This document shows, piece by piece, positions 26,570-35,093 of a DNA stretch of 64,000 bases. The notes under the pieces are model-generated. The model did no database searches. It saw only the letters and a program-made list of their open reading frames with translations, and was not told where the DNA came from. Origin of the DNA: Comamonas resistens. GTDB lineage: Bacteria > Pseudomonadota > Gammaproteobacteria > Burkholderiales > Burkholderiaceae_C. Made by a program: the position numbers and the translations under genes. The stretch's first letter is position 1; each line of letters begins with the position of its first letter. The stretch is from positions 3,596,001 through 3,660,000 of the forward strand of contig NZ_CP125947.1 of assembly GCF_030064165.1 (NCBI RefSeq), given 5' to 3'.

Positions 26570-28306
26570 TCAAACGGAAAATTCTTCGGCCTGCCGCGGC
26601 TCTTGGCCCCGCATGCCCACGCCCGAGGCATCCGGGCGCAGCCGGGCAATCAACTGTTCAAACTCTGGCGTGCCACGCAAGGCCTGTTTTTGCACTGCTC
26701 CTGCCTGCAGGCACAGGATCCGGTCCGCCAGCCTGGCTTCGCGCTGCCAGTGCGTGGCAAAAATCAGCGTCCTGCCTGCTGCGGCTTGTGCCAGTCTTTG
26801 CAGCACATCTGCGGCCGTGGCCGCATCCAGCCCCTCGCTGACCTCATCCAGCAACCAGCAGGAGCGTGGGCTCAACAAAAGCCGCGCCAGTGCCAGCCGG
26901 CGTGACTGCCCTCCGGACAGGCCCAGACCGCCCTCGCCCAATATGGTGTCCAGCCCTTGTGGCAGGGCCATGACGTCACTCTTCAATCCTGCAGCTTCCA
27001 GCACATGCCACAGCTGCGCATCGCTGGCATCCTGGTCGGCCAGCTTCAGGTTCTCGCGCAGGCTGTCCTGAAAAAGCTCGGTACGCTGCGTCATCCAGCT
27101 GGCCGCCTGGGCTTGCACCACTCCGTGTTCGGCATTCAACTCACCGGCCATCAGCTGCAGCAGCGTGGTCTTGCCGGCACCGCTGCTGCCGATCAGGGCC
27201 ACCCGCGCGCCTGGAGCCACCATCAGGTTCACCGGGCCCAATTGCCTCAGTTGCGCAGCCTGCAACTGCACCGCGTTCTGCTGCGGTGCTTGCAGCTTGT
27301 TCCTTGGCGCCGGCTCTGCATCGCTGACCAGTGCAGGCCCCAGGCGGCGCATCGCCAGCCAGGTACGCCCAGCCTGTTCAGCGCCTCGGCGCAGGGCTGC
27401 AAACGGCTCCAGCGCCGATAGTGCCAGCAAAATGCCCAGCGCCGCAACCGGAATATCGGCCCAGCCCTGCTCTACCAGCCAGGCCATCAGCAAAACCGAT
27501 GCACTCAAAGTAATAGCAGATACCGCGCCATAGGCCTTGGTTGCAGCGGCTTCCGTACGATAGAGCTGGGCATCGGCATCGGCTGCACGCGCATCGCTGC
27601 GCAAAACCTGCTGCATCTGGCTTTGCAACTGGCCTGCCATCAGCAGCTCGGCCTGCCCTGCCACCAGGTCCACGGTCTGCGCACGCATGGTCTCCAGCAC
27701 CATGGCTCGGCGCACGGCTGCCTTGCGGCTGCGCAAGCCATGCCACAGCGCTATGCCCCAGCCCGCCAGCAGCAGCCATGCCAGCGCAATCAAGCCCAGC
27801 CACCAGCGCATCACCCCATAGGCCAGGGCCAATAGCAAGGCCGCCCCCAGGGCTGACACCGCAGGCACCAGCAGCCGCAGATACAGGTTGTCCAGCGCAT
27901 CCACATCGGATGTCAGCCGCTGCAGCAGGCGCACCGGGCGTTGCAGCAGCAGGCGCGCCGCCTGCGGGCGAGCCCAATGGAGAAAAAGCTTCTGGCGCAA
28001 TGCGGCCAGCACCGCCAGCGTGGCATCGTGCGTGACCATGCGTTCGGCATAGCGCGCGCCCGTGCGTCCCACGGCCAGCAGGCGAATGCCTGCCGAAGGC
28101 ATGAAGACGTCAAACACCAGTGCTGTCGCGGGCAGCAGCCCCGCCAGCGCAGTGGCCGTAATGAACCAACCCGACAGCCCCAGCAGGGCCATGCCCATGA
28201 GCACGGTCAGCGATGCCAGCGCGGCACCGCCCAGCCAGAGCTTGCGCGGTGCCATCTGCCCGAGCTCACTCAGCAGCTGGCGCATGGAGACATGTTGCCG
28301 GCTCAT
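26570..28306 (-). CDS. cydC: Thiol reductant ABC exporter subunit CydC
   Basis: A 578-aa half-transporter: an N-terminal six-helix membrane domain (about residues 20-310) fused to an ATPase domain. Walker A GSSGAGKTTLL is near residue 372, the signature GLSGGQSRRLALARLLL near 472 and Walker B WLLDEVSEGLD near 496. The more usual residue after DE is proline (DEPT); here it is DEVS, a modest oddity. It forms a heterodimer with CydD that exports glutathione and cysteine to the periplasm for assembly of the bd oxidase. The start overlaps the cydD stop by ATGA. Confidence 0.93.
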   Translation of the reverse strand: MSRQHVSMRQLLSELGQMAPRKLWLGGAALASLTVLMGMALLGLSGWFITATALAGLLPATALVFDVFMPSAGIRLLAVGRTGARYAERMVTHDATLAVLAALRQKLFLHWARPQAARLLLQRPVRLLQRLTSDVDALDNLYLRLLVPAVSALGAALLLALAYGVMRWWLGLIALAWLLLAGWGIALWHGLRSRKAAVRRAMVLETMRAQTVDLVAGQAELLMAGQLQSQMQQVLRSDARAADADAQLYRTEAAATKAYGAVSAITLSASVLLMAWLVEQGWADIPVAALGILLALSALEPFAALRRGAEQAGRTWLAMRRLGPALVSDAEPAPRNKLQAPQQNAVQLQAAQLRQLGPVNLMVAPGARVALIGSSGAGKTTLLQLMAGELNAEHGVVQAQAASWMTQRTELFQDSLRENLKLADQDASDAQLWHVLEAAGLKSDVMALPQGLDTILGEGGLGLSGGQSRRLALARLLLSPRSCWLLDEVSEGLDAATAADVLQRLAQAAAGRTLIFATHWQREARLADRILCLQAGAVQKQALRGTPEFEQLIARLRPDASGVGMRGQEPRQAEEFSV

Positions 28307-30033
28307 GCTGACGGCTCCTCTGCCTGCAATGGCCGAAGCGGCAGGACAGGCAGCTCGATCACGCGATCCATGGCGGCTGCCAGCTGTGCATCATGCGTGG
28401 CTACCAGCAAGGTGCGCCCTTTGGCCATCCGCCGAAGTGCCTGTGCAATCTGGGCCGCTGTCACAGGATCCAGGTGGGCCGTGGGCTCATCGACCAGCAG
28501 CAGCCCGGCCTCTTCCCGGACCGCCAGCCGGGCCAAGGCCAGTCGCACAACTTCGCCGCCTGACAGGCCCGCGCCCCCTTCGCCCAGGCTCATGCCGGCA
28601 CGCGAAACCAGGGCCTCGTCCAGATGAGCTTGCTGCGTGGCCGCAGCGATCTGCGCTGCAGATACCTTGTCGCGCCCCAGTCCGATATTGCGCGGCACCG
28701 AGCCTGAAAACACATGGGTCTGCTGGCCCATCCAGCCCATGCGGCAGCGCAGCCGGGCCGCGCTGCCCTCATCGAGGACTTCGCCATCGAGCTCGATACG
28801 GCCTTGCTGAACCGGCAGCAGGCCTGCAATCTGTGCCAGCAGCAGCGACTTGCCGCTACCGCTGGGGCTCCACAGCGCCACATGCTCGCCAGACGCCACG
28901 CTCAGGGACAAGGGAGCCAGCGGGCTTTGAGCACCGGGTGCCTGCACCATCAGATCGACAACACGCAATTGAACAGGCTGGCAAAGCGCTGTGCACTCAT
29001 CTTTCAGTAGCACTCCTGCCCCCACAATGGCGACAGACTGAGATTGCATATTCTTCAAAGTCTGCAAGGCAGCTTCACCCGCTGCGCGGTCATGCCAGAC
29101 TGCAGACAGCTCGCGCAGCGGTTCAAAGAAGGCAGGAGCCAGCAGCAGCACAAACATGGCCTGACCCAGGCTGAGCTTGCCGCCCCAGGCACCGAACTGC
29201 AAGGTGCCCAACAGGTGAAAACCGATATAGACGGCAACCATGGCCACACCCAATGCAGAGAACAGCTCCAGCACGGCAGAGGACAAAAAGGCAATGCGCA
29301 GCACGCGCATGGTGCGGGCGCGCAGGCCTTCGGCATGCTCGCGCAGGCGCTGCCCCGTCATGTCCACGGCCTGCAAGGCCCGCAGCGTGCTCAGGCCGCG
29401 CAGCCTATCCAGCAGAAACGCATTCATTTCGCCCAGCTGCAACATCTGCTCTTCGCTGGCGGCCTTGGCGCGCCAGCCCACAATGGCCATGAACAAGGGA
29501 ATCAGCGGCGCCGCAACTATCAGGATCAAAGCTGCCACCCAGGACTGACTGGCCACAACAGCCACGATGGCCAGCGGCAGAATACGCACGCGCCACATGG
29601 CGCTTTGATAGCGCGCCAGCCAGGGCACGATGGACTCGGCCTGCTCGACCACCGCGCTGGCCGCCTGGCCCGAAGCGACGCGCGCCTTGTCCAGCGGCGA
29701 AGCCTGGCCCAGGGCCCGCACCACCTGGGCACGCAACTGGCTCAGTTGTTCACGCGCAGCGCGATTGGCCAACCAGCCGCCATGCCCGTCCAGCCAGGCA
29801 CGCAGCAAGCCCAGCAGCAACACGCCAGCAGCCATGGGCCAGATCTGCACCACACCTAATCCATCCGCCATGCGCTGCACGGCCCAGGCCAGCAACGCGG
29901 CCTGAGGCAACCAGATCAATGCAGCCGTCATCTGCCACAAAGCCCCTGCGCTCGGGCGGCGCACATCCACCGCCATGGCGGCTGATGCCGTTTCCATGGC
30001 GGTCTGAGTACTTGCGGAGGAAGAGGAAGGCAT
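28303..30033 (-). CDS. cydD: Thiol reductant ABC exporter subunit CydD
   Basis: A 576-aa half-transporter, first gene of cydDCABX. The membrane domain contains the CydD-specific IVGWRAKAASEEQ loop and the VLRIAFLSSAVLELFSALG helix. The ATPase domain has Walker A SPSGSGKSLLL near residue 387, signature LSGGEVVRLALARLA near 486 and Walker B LLLVDEPTAHLD near 510. The start at 30033 has only a weak ribosome site; in-frame ATGs 12 and 19 codons later are possible alternatives. The upstream region contains two dyads and an ANR-like site. Confidence 0.93.
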   Translation of the reverse strand: MPSSSSASTQTAMETASAAMAVDVRRPSAGALWQMTAALIWLPQAALLAWAVQRMADGLGVVQIWPMAAGVLLLGLLRAWLDGHGGWLANRAAREQLSQLRAQVVRALGQASPLDKARVASGQAASAVVEQAESIVPWLARYQSAMWRVRILPLAIVAVVASQSWVAALILIVAAPLIPLFMAIVGWRAKAASEEQMLQLGEMNAFLLDRLRGLSTLRALQAVDMTGQRLREHAEGLRARTMRVLRIAFLSSAVLELFSALGVAMVAVYIGFHLLGTLQFGAWGGKLSLGQAMFVLLLAPAFFEPLRELSAVWHDRAAGEAALQTLKNMQSQSVAIVGAGVLLKDECTALCQPVQLRVVDLMVQAPGAQSPLAPLSLSVASGEHVALWSPSGSGKSLLLAQIAGLLPVQQGRIELDGEVLDEGSAARLRCRMGWMGQQTHVFSGSVPRNIGLGRDKVSAAQIAAATQQAHLDEALVSRAGMSLGEGGAGLSGGEVVRLALARLAVREEAGLLLVDEPTAHLDPVTAAQIAQALRRMAKGRTLLVATHDAQLAAAMDRVIELPVLPLRPLQAEEPSA

Positions 30034-30051
30034 TGATCTGAATTTCTCAAT

Positions 30052-30069
30052 TTTCAGTATTTACTGAAA
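30052..30069. promoter_or_regulatory. Perfect dyad just upstream of cydD
   Basis: TTTCAGTA-TT-TACTGAAA, 8-bp arms, 19 bp before the cydD start codon, in AT-rich sequence that could form the promoter. It looks like a repressor site; the bound protein is unknown. Confidence 0.55.
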
Positions 30070-30175
30070 TTAAAATAATCTTACTCTTTTTTTGACAATC
30101 ATCATGGCGGCTGCGGCAAAAGCCAATTGAAGGACTTGGACGACATTGACTGGCATCAAATCCAAGTGCAATTCA

Positions 30176-30191
30176 CAAGGGTTAACCCTTG
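30176..30191. promoter_or_regulatory. 16-bp perfect palindrome upstream of the cyd operon
   Basis: CAAGGGTTAACCCTTG is fully palindromic and lies 14 bp from the ANR-like site. Its role is unknown; it could be an operator or, less likely, a small insertion footprint. Confidence 0.4.
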
Positions 30192-30204
30192 ATGTCTGAT
30201 GTAC

Positions 30205-30218
30205 TTGAGCAACATCAA
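30205..30218. promoter_or_regulatory. ANR/FNR-like site upstream of cydDCABX
   Basis: TTGAG-CAAC-ATCAA matches nine of ten informative positions of TTGAT-N4-ATCAA. Cytochrome bd operons are commonly under FNR/ANR control, so low-oxygen activation is likely. It lies about 172 bp from the chosen cydD start, which implies a long leader or a start site near 30170. Confidence 0.6.
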
Positions 30219-30508
30219 GAGCGCTGATGGCACAAAAAAGGGCCGGCGTCAAGTCCTTAGTGCAAGTCGCGCGGGGCTTGAAACCATATACGGGGCAATA
30301 AGTTAGCTCTGTTTTGTGCCGCTTGCAGGGGATTCGGCGTTGTGGGCTGGGAGCCACATGAGAGCCTTGGGAAAGCAAGTCGGGGCGTGCTATGGCGACG
30401 AATGCCCCAATTCCGTGCTGCCCGGATTCGCGTATACCAAAGAGATGCTATCGTACAGTAGAATTTTCTGATTTTTCGATATTCATCAGGATCTGATGCG
30501 AGGACAGA

Positions 30509-31267
30509 GTGGCGCAATCAATGAGCAAGCTGTTTCCTAAAAACCATGAAGCTTTCGTTGGTGACAAGAGTCTTCAGGGAAAAATCAAGTCGCTGGAAGA
30601 CAGGATTGAGCAGAGCTATCAGGTGCATCAACTGATGCAGTCACTCCAGGCGATCGCGGAAATAATTGAACCCCATTCCGCTCCTAAGCAGAAATTGCCA
30701 ATTCCACCGGATCTCCTTGCGAGTTTTGAGGAAATTCTCAAGGATGCCCCTCCTCCAACCCAACTCGACATGGATCGGGAGGCCATATGGGGAATGGTGG
30801 GGCGTTCTGGAAAAATGTACGTACTGGCGTTTTTGAGTCCGAAACTGTGGCAGAGCCTTGAAGTTTTATTCTCCGGCATAGTTGTTGGATATATTCAAAT
30901 GTTTGCCGGAGGGGATGGGCGCTCCAAGCTCGATTATTTGCGTGTATTCAAGGGCAATGAAGATCTAAAGGTCGCACACGAGAAATTCGACAATCTCAGA
31001 AACAAGCAGTATGCCCATAAGGAGCTAGAGCACGATCGTCACCGGATCTCCTATTTTGTCGATAACCAGGGGGGCATCGCTATCGACGTAGATGGTGCAC
31101 AACACACAAGGCACTACCATCTTGCCTTGACTATGGATTTACTCCGATGCCTTGCAGAGGTTTCCGCGTACCTGAAGCAAGATATTAAGGAGCGCAGCGA
31201 AAACCTCATTAAAAAACTGACGGAGACCGAAAAGTTGGTTTTGATCGAATATGCAAACCCGGCATGA
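30509..31267 (+). CDS. Hypothetical protein with a HEPN-like R-x5-H motif
   Basis: A 252-aa protein not recognised as a named family. It starts at GTG 30509 behind GAGG; ATG 30521 is the alternative. The N-terminal third is charged and helical (KIKSLEDRIEQ). A central hydrophobic segment (VLFSGIVVGYIQMFAGG, residues 118-134) is too short and polar to be a sure membrane helix. Residues 164-170 read R-N-K-Q-Y-A-H, the R-x(4-6)-H spacing of HEPN nucleases, embedded in a helix followed by a second helix. The DNA is visibly AT-richer than the flanks, which suggests transfer. Function unknown; an RNase-type defence role is only a possibility. Confidence 0.65.
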   Translation: MAQSMSKLFPKNHEAFVGDKSLQGKIKSLEDRIEQSYQVHQLMQSLQAIAEIIEPHSAPKQKLPIPPDLLASFEEILKDAPPPTQLDMDREAIWGMVGRSGKMYVLAFLSPKLWQSLEVLFSGIVVGYIQMFAGGDGRSKLDYLRVFKGNEDLKVAHEKFDNLRNKQYAHKELEHDRHRISYFVDNQGGIAIDVDGAQHTRHYHLALTMDLLRCLAEVSAYLKQDIKERSENLIKKLTETEKLVLIEYANPA

Positions 31268-31341
31268 CCCTGGACTCAGGGCAGCACTCCCAACTCTTGA
31301 ATTGATCCGCGCCACGAGGCAGCTGCGGCCTAAATTACTTG

Positions 31342-31671
31342 TTATGCTGCGGAAACGGTGCAGACAGCCTCGTACTTGCCGTTCTCCAGTTGACGATAAA
31401 CGACCTTTCCTCCAGCAAGGTAAATGCGACAGAGGATGCAGTCCCATTCTGAGCCATGGAGCTGGATAAGTGCTTGAAGTTCAGGTGTCTCGATCAGTGA
31501 AGTTGGAGGGATTTCAAATCCTGTTCTCAGCTTCGATTGCAAAGAAGCCAGAGTTTCAAACGCTGCATCGTGCGAGATGTCTGTGCGGTCAATTTCAAAT
31601 GTTATGGATCCACCATTCACCTTAAAGGCGTTCCATTCTTCATTCTTCTCTGCCGTGTATGTGATAGCCAT
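31342..31671 (-). CDS. Hypothetical protein, 109 aa
   Basis: A small, probably cytosolic protein of unknown family beginning MAITYTAEKNEEWNAF. It alternates short strands and helices and contains two nearby cysteines in WDCILCRIYLAGG. Base composition is AT-rich, as in the neighbouring plus-strand gene toward which it converges. It ends 75 bp from that gene. The ribosome site is weak, so the gene call rests mainly on natural-looking composition and amino acid usage. Confidence 0.55.
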   Translation of the reverse strand: MAITYTAEKNEEWNAFKVNGGSITFEIDRTDISHDAAFETLASLQSKLRTGFEIPPTSLIETPELQALIQLHGSEWDCILCRIYLAGGKVVYRQLENGKYEAVCTVSAA

Positions 31672-31875
31672 AATTTTCCGATAATGTTGGATTAAAAAAC
31701 CAAACTACCAATAGACGACTTAGTGCAGGGCATCGCCAGTCATCCTAAGGCACGGCAATCTCAACGCGCTCATTCGGTAGAAAACACTTGCAGCCCTAAG
31801 GCTTTAGGATAGGCTGAATGTCTATTTCTATCCAAGAATTGACATTATAGAATTCCGTTCAGGTTTTTGTTGCCT

Positions 31876-32094
31876 CTACTTAGCCAGCTTCCTGAATCCC
31901 CGATCCCCCGCCATGAACGCCTCCAGCATGTGCGGGATCAGCGTCACTGCATCGACCGTCTCGCCATACGCCTGCGCGTGCAGCGCGGCGTAGCGGTCGA
32001 GGTCGGCTTTCAGGCTGGCTGGGCATGCGAAGGTCAGCTTGACGTTCTCTGTCTTGGGCAACGGCCCCAGCCGCAGTTTCCTGGTCGTGCTCAT
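31876..32094 (-). CDS. DUF2274 domain protein, last gene of the transfer operon
   Basis: A 72-aa basic protein (MSTTRKLRLGPLPKTENVKLTF) with the DUF2274 pattern, resembling a ribbon-helix-helix-like small regulator (CPASLKADLDRYAALHAQAYGE). It follows trbI with an ATGA overlap, as is typical at the end of Tn4371-type trb operons. Function unknown. It marks the end of the ICE closest to the chromosomal junction. Confidence 0.88.
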   Translation of the reverse strand: MSTTRKLRLGPLPKTENVKLTFACPASLKADLDRYAALHAQAYGETVDAVTLIPHMLEAFMAGDRGFRKLAK

Positions 32095-33368
32095 CGTGAA
32101 GTCCCCTTGTTGAAGAACAGCGGCTGATAGGGTCGCAGCACCAGATCGCGGTTGACGATGATGCGTACCGACAAGCCGGGGCGGCTGGTCAGCGTGGGTT
32201 GGATGTTGAGGTTGCGCCGGGTCACTTCCTGGCCGACCTGGTTCACGGTGTCCTGCAGGCTGTCGCGCCCGGCGATGATGACGCGATCACCGTCCTGGCG
32301 ATTCTCGGGTGCGGCCAGTTCGGCACCGACGCCCAGCAGCGTGGTCAGCACGGCACCGGCAAAGATCCGATCCCAATGCCAGTCCACGTCGTCTTCCAGA
32401 CCCGCATACCCTGCTGGGTCGGTGCCGACCAAGTTGTCGAGCGTCAGCGATGACGTATCGGGCAGGATGATGCGGTTCCACACCACCTGCACGCGGCTCT
32501 GCCCATAGCTGACCTGGCTGTTGTACTTGCCCAGGATGCGCGAACCCTGCGGGATCAATAGGAACTTGCCAGTGGCCGTGTCGTAGATCGGCTCCGTCAC
32601 CGTGGCGATCACGTCGCCCGGCAGGTCGGACTTGATGCCCGTGACCAGTGCCCCGGCAATGACCGTTCCAGCCATGACCTGATATGGCGATGCAGGCATT
32701 TGCAGGTTGCCGGAGTTACGGGTTTCCGCAGAGCCGCCAGTCAGAAACGCCTCTTTCTGGTCTTGCCGGTTCTGCACGGCAGTCGGATCAGCAGGCTGGG
32801 CCGCCGTCGAGGCCGGGCCAGCGGCCAGCGGATCGAAGGCGGCATTGGCGGCGAAGCCCGGCGCGGTAGCGACCTGCGACTGCGCCACGGGCGCAGCCTG
32901 CGGAGCGCCAGTGCGGAAGAATACCGATGAAGCCGCAGCCGCTTCTGCTTCCTTGCGTAGCGCATCGTTGGGGTCGTAGCCTGGCGCGGCATAAGTGGCG
33001 GCGACCGGCTGCTGCGAATTGACGATGGCTGGCCCCAGATCACCCGGCAGCGGTGGCCCCAGCTCCGGCACATCGGGCGGCAGCGCTGGCAACTTGGAAT
33101 AGTCGGTAGGAAGTTGGTCGAGGCCTTCTGAGCGCGAGACGCGATCCACGTTGTACAGCTCCGTGGATTCGCCTGCACCGCGTTGCTGCGGTTGCAGCGA
33201 CCAGATCAGCGCACCCATCACGCCAACCGACAGGCCGCCGGCGAGGATGGCCAGCGTGCGCCGGTTCAGGCGCGTAACCGGGCGTGGTTGGGCGCGCAGC
33301 GCCACCGCCTCGGGTGCCACCTTGTCCGCCTGCGGCGTGGCAAGGTCGGGAATGTCGTCCTGGCTCAT
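32091..33368 (-). CDS. trbI: Conjugal transfer protein TrbI (VirB10-like)
   Basis: A 425-aa envelope-spanning VirB10 homologue of the mating-pair apparatus. A cytosolic N-terminus of about 40 residues is followed by one inner-membrane helix (LAILAGGLSVGVMGALIW). A long Pro/Ala-rich periplasmic linker comes next, then a C-terminal beta domain (from about residue 220: PYQVMAGTVIAGALVTG, IPQGSRILGKYNS) that forms part of the outer-membrane core. It lies two bases after trbG. Confidence 0.95.
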   Translation of the reverse strand: MSQDDIPDLATPQADKVAPEAVALRAQPRPVTRLNRRTLAILAGGLSVGVMGALIWSLQPQQRGAGESTELYNVDRVSRSEGLDQLPTDYSKLPALPPDVPELGPPLPGDLGPAIVNSQQPVAATYAAPGYDPNDALRKEAEAAAASSVFFRTGAPQAAPVAQSQVATAPGFAANAAFDPLAAGPASTAAQPADPTAVQNRQDQKEAFLTGGSAETRNSGNLQMPASPYQVMAGTVIAGALVTGIKSDLPGDVIATVTEPIYDTATGKFLLIPQGSRILGKYNSQVSYGQSRVQVVWNRIILPDTSSLTLDNLVGTDPAGYAGLEDDVDWHWDRIFAGAVLTTLLGVGAELAAPENRQDGDRVIIAGRDSLQDTVNQVGQEVTRRNLNIQPTLTSRPGLSVRIIVNRDLVLRPYQPLFFNKGTSR

Positions 33369-33370
33369 GC

Positions 33371-34375
33371 TCAGTTCCTCCCGGCGATGCCATCCGTGCG
33401 CTCGATGCGCACCACGTCGCCCTTGTCGGCCCCCAGACGCAGTTCGGCCGCACCGAACAGGCGATCCACGATGTAGTACGGCGAGCGGAAGCGGTAATTC
33501 ACCAGTTGCCCGTCGCCCTGCGCGCCAATGACGAACAGCGGCGGCAGCTCGCCTTGGGCGATGCCTGCCGGGAACTGGATATAAACCTTCTCGCCATCAT
33601 CGAAGGCACGCAGCGGCTTCCACGGCGGATTGCTGCCGCTGATTGCATAGCGAAAGCGGATGTTCTCCAACGACAGACCCGCATCAACCGGCGCGGCAGC
33701 GTTGGCGGCTTGCGCCTGGCGCTGCAACGCCAGCATCCGATCCTTGGGATAGTCCCAGGACACCGACGCCATCCATGCCTTGTCGGTCGAGGTCAGTTCC
33801 AGCAGGTACGTTCTGCGGCTGGTGGTGATGACCAGATTGGTCTTCAACCCGGAACGGATAGGCTTGACCAACACATTGACACGCAGATCGACCCCGCTGC
33901 CGCTGGAGGTGTCACCCACGATCCAGCGCACGGTATCGCCCGCAGCGACCGTCACCAGTTCCTCGCCGGGCTGGAGCGCGATCACCGTCACGCGGCCCAC
34001 GGACGCATAGACTTGGTACAGCGCGCCATCGGTGAAGGGCCAGACCTGGATCGCATTGACGTAGCCCTCGCGGGTCGGTGCGATCCGTGCTTCGGCATTG
34101 GCGCGGGAGACGCGCACTTTCTCGTCGGCGGGCTCCGGTGCCACCGGGGCCGCATCAACGTCCGGCAGCGGCTTCAACTGCGCGGGCAATGCCAACGGTT
34201 CGGGCACAGCCACGACTTCGATGGGCTTGGGCGGCTCGGGCAATGGCTGCGCCTGCACCGGCTCATCGAGCGAGATCACCAGCGGCGGTTTGCCCTGCGT
34301 GGCGCAGCCCGCAAACAGGACAGTCGATGCCAGCAGGATCTCCGGCAATACGGTTCTACGGAAACGTGCATTCAT
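33371..34375 (-). CDS. trbG: Conjugal transfer protein TrbG (VirB9-like)
   Basis: A 334-aa periplasmic/outer-membrane core component. The N-terminus has a lipoprotein-type signal peptide (VLFAGCATQ, lipobox cysteine near residue 24), a proline-rich stretch, and the VirB9/CagX domain (from about residue 110, INAIQVWPFTDGALYQVYASV). It binds TrbI at the outer-membrane pore of the type IV secretion system. The start shares ATGA with the trbF stop. Confidence 0.95.
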   Translation of the reverse strand: MNARFRRTVLPEILLASTVLFAGCATQGKPPLVISLDEPVQAQPLPEPPKPIEVVAVPEPLALPAQLKPLPDVDAAPVAPEPADEKVRVSRANAEARIAPTREGYVNAIQVWPFTDGALYQVYASVGRVTVIALQPGEELVTVAAGDTVRWIVGDTSSGSGVDLRVNVLVKPIRSGLKTNLVITTSRRTYLLELTSTDKAWMASVSWDYPKDRMLALQRQAQAANAAAPVDAGLSLENIRFRYAISGSNPPWKPLRAFDDGEKVYIQFPAGIAQGELPPLFVIGAQGDGQLVNYRFRSPYYIVDRLFGAAELRLGADKGDVVRIERTDGIAGRN

Positions 34376-35076
34376 GGTTTGGCTCCTTCAGAAGAATCCA
34401 GTTCACGGCTCCACGACAGGCCATTGACGTAGATGCCCAGCGGGTTGCGGCGCAGGCGTTCTTCGGTGCGCGGGGTCTGCTGCACGATGGACACCACCGC
34501 CGTCCATCGCTCCAGCCCGGCAGCCGCACCATTGACGTAACGGCGTTCCGTCCAGCGCACGTTGAACGACGCATCGCTGGCGCGAACCACACTGGTGATC
34601 TGCACCGTCACCGACTCCTTGCCGATGCGGGCGAACGGGTCATTCACCCGCGCGTAGTCGTTGAGCACCGCCGCGCCCCGGTCGGTGGTGTAGTCATAGG
34701 CATCGAGCCAGTTCTGGCGCACGACGATGGGGTCGATGGACAGCGAGCGCACCAGCGTCACGAAGCGCGCGATGTGGTGCGCCGTCTGCGCATCGGTGGG
34801 CCGGTACGGCGTGGCCGCTTCGCCCACGGTGCGCACCTGGCCGGACTGATCCACCTCGATGACATAGGGCGTGACGATGGACTGGGCCGAGCGCCACACC
34901 AGGCCACCGGCCATCAGCAGCGCGAGCGCCAGGCAGCCGAAGGCCATCAGCCGCCAGTTCTTGGCCTGCACGCGGGCCGAGCCGATGCGCTCGTCCCAGA
35001 CCTGGGCAGCGGCTTGATACGGGGTGGCAGGCTGCGGCGTATCGGCATAGCGCACCTGCGGTCGTTTGAATCGCAT
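34372..35076 (-). CDS. trbF: Conjugal transfer protein TrbF (VirB8-like)
   Basis: A 234-aa inner-membrane protein with a short cytosolic N-terminus, one membrane helix (LMAFGCLALALLMAGGLVW, about residues 46-65) and a periplasmic VirB8/NTF2-like domain. It nucleates assembly of the transfer channel. It sits between trbL and trbG in conserved order and overlaps trbG by ATGA. Confidence 0.94.
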   Translation of the reverse strand: MRFKRPQVRYADTPQPATPYQAAAQVWDERIGSARVQAKNWRLMAFGCLALALLMAGGLVWRSAQSIVTPYVIEVDQSGQVRTVGEAATPYRPTDAQTAHHIARFVTLVRSLSIDPIVVRQNWLDAYDYTTDRGAAVLNDYARVNDPFARIGKESVTVQITSVVRASDASFNVRWTERRYVNGAAAGLERWTAVVSIVQQTPRTEERLRRNPLGIYVNGLSWSRELDSSEGAKP

Positions 35077-35093
35077 GGAGTTTTCCTTGAAAG

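Noticed and set aside
30070..30378. 102-codon minus-strand frame upstream of cydD
   Set aside because: No ribosome site; the interval contains the ANR-like site and palindromes, so it is more likely regulatory.
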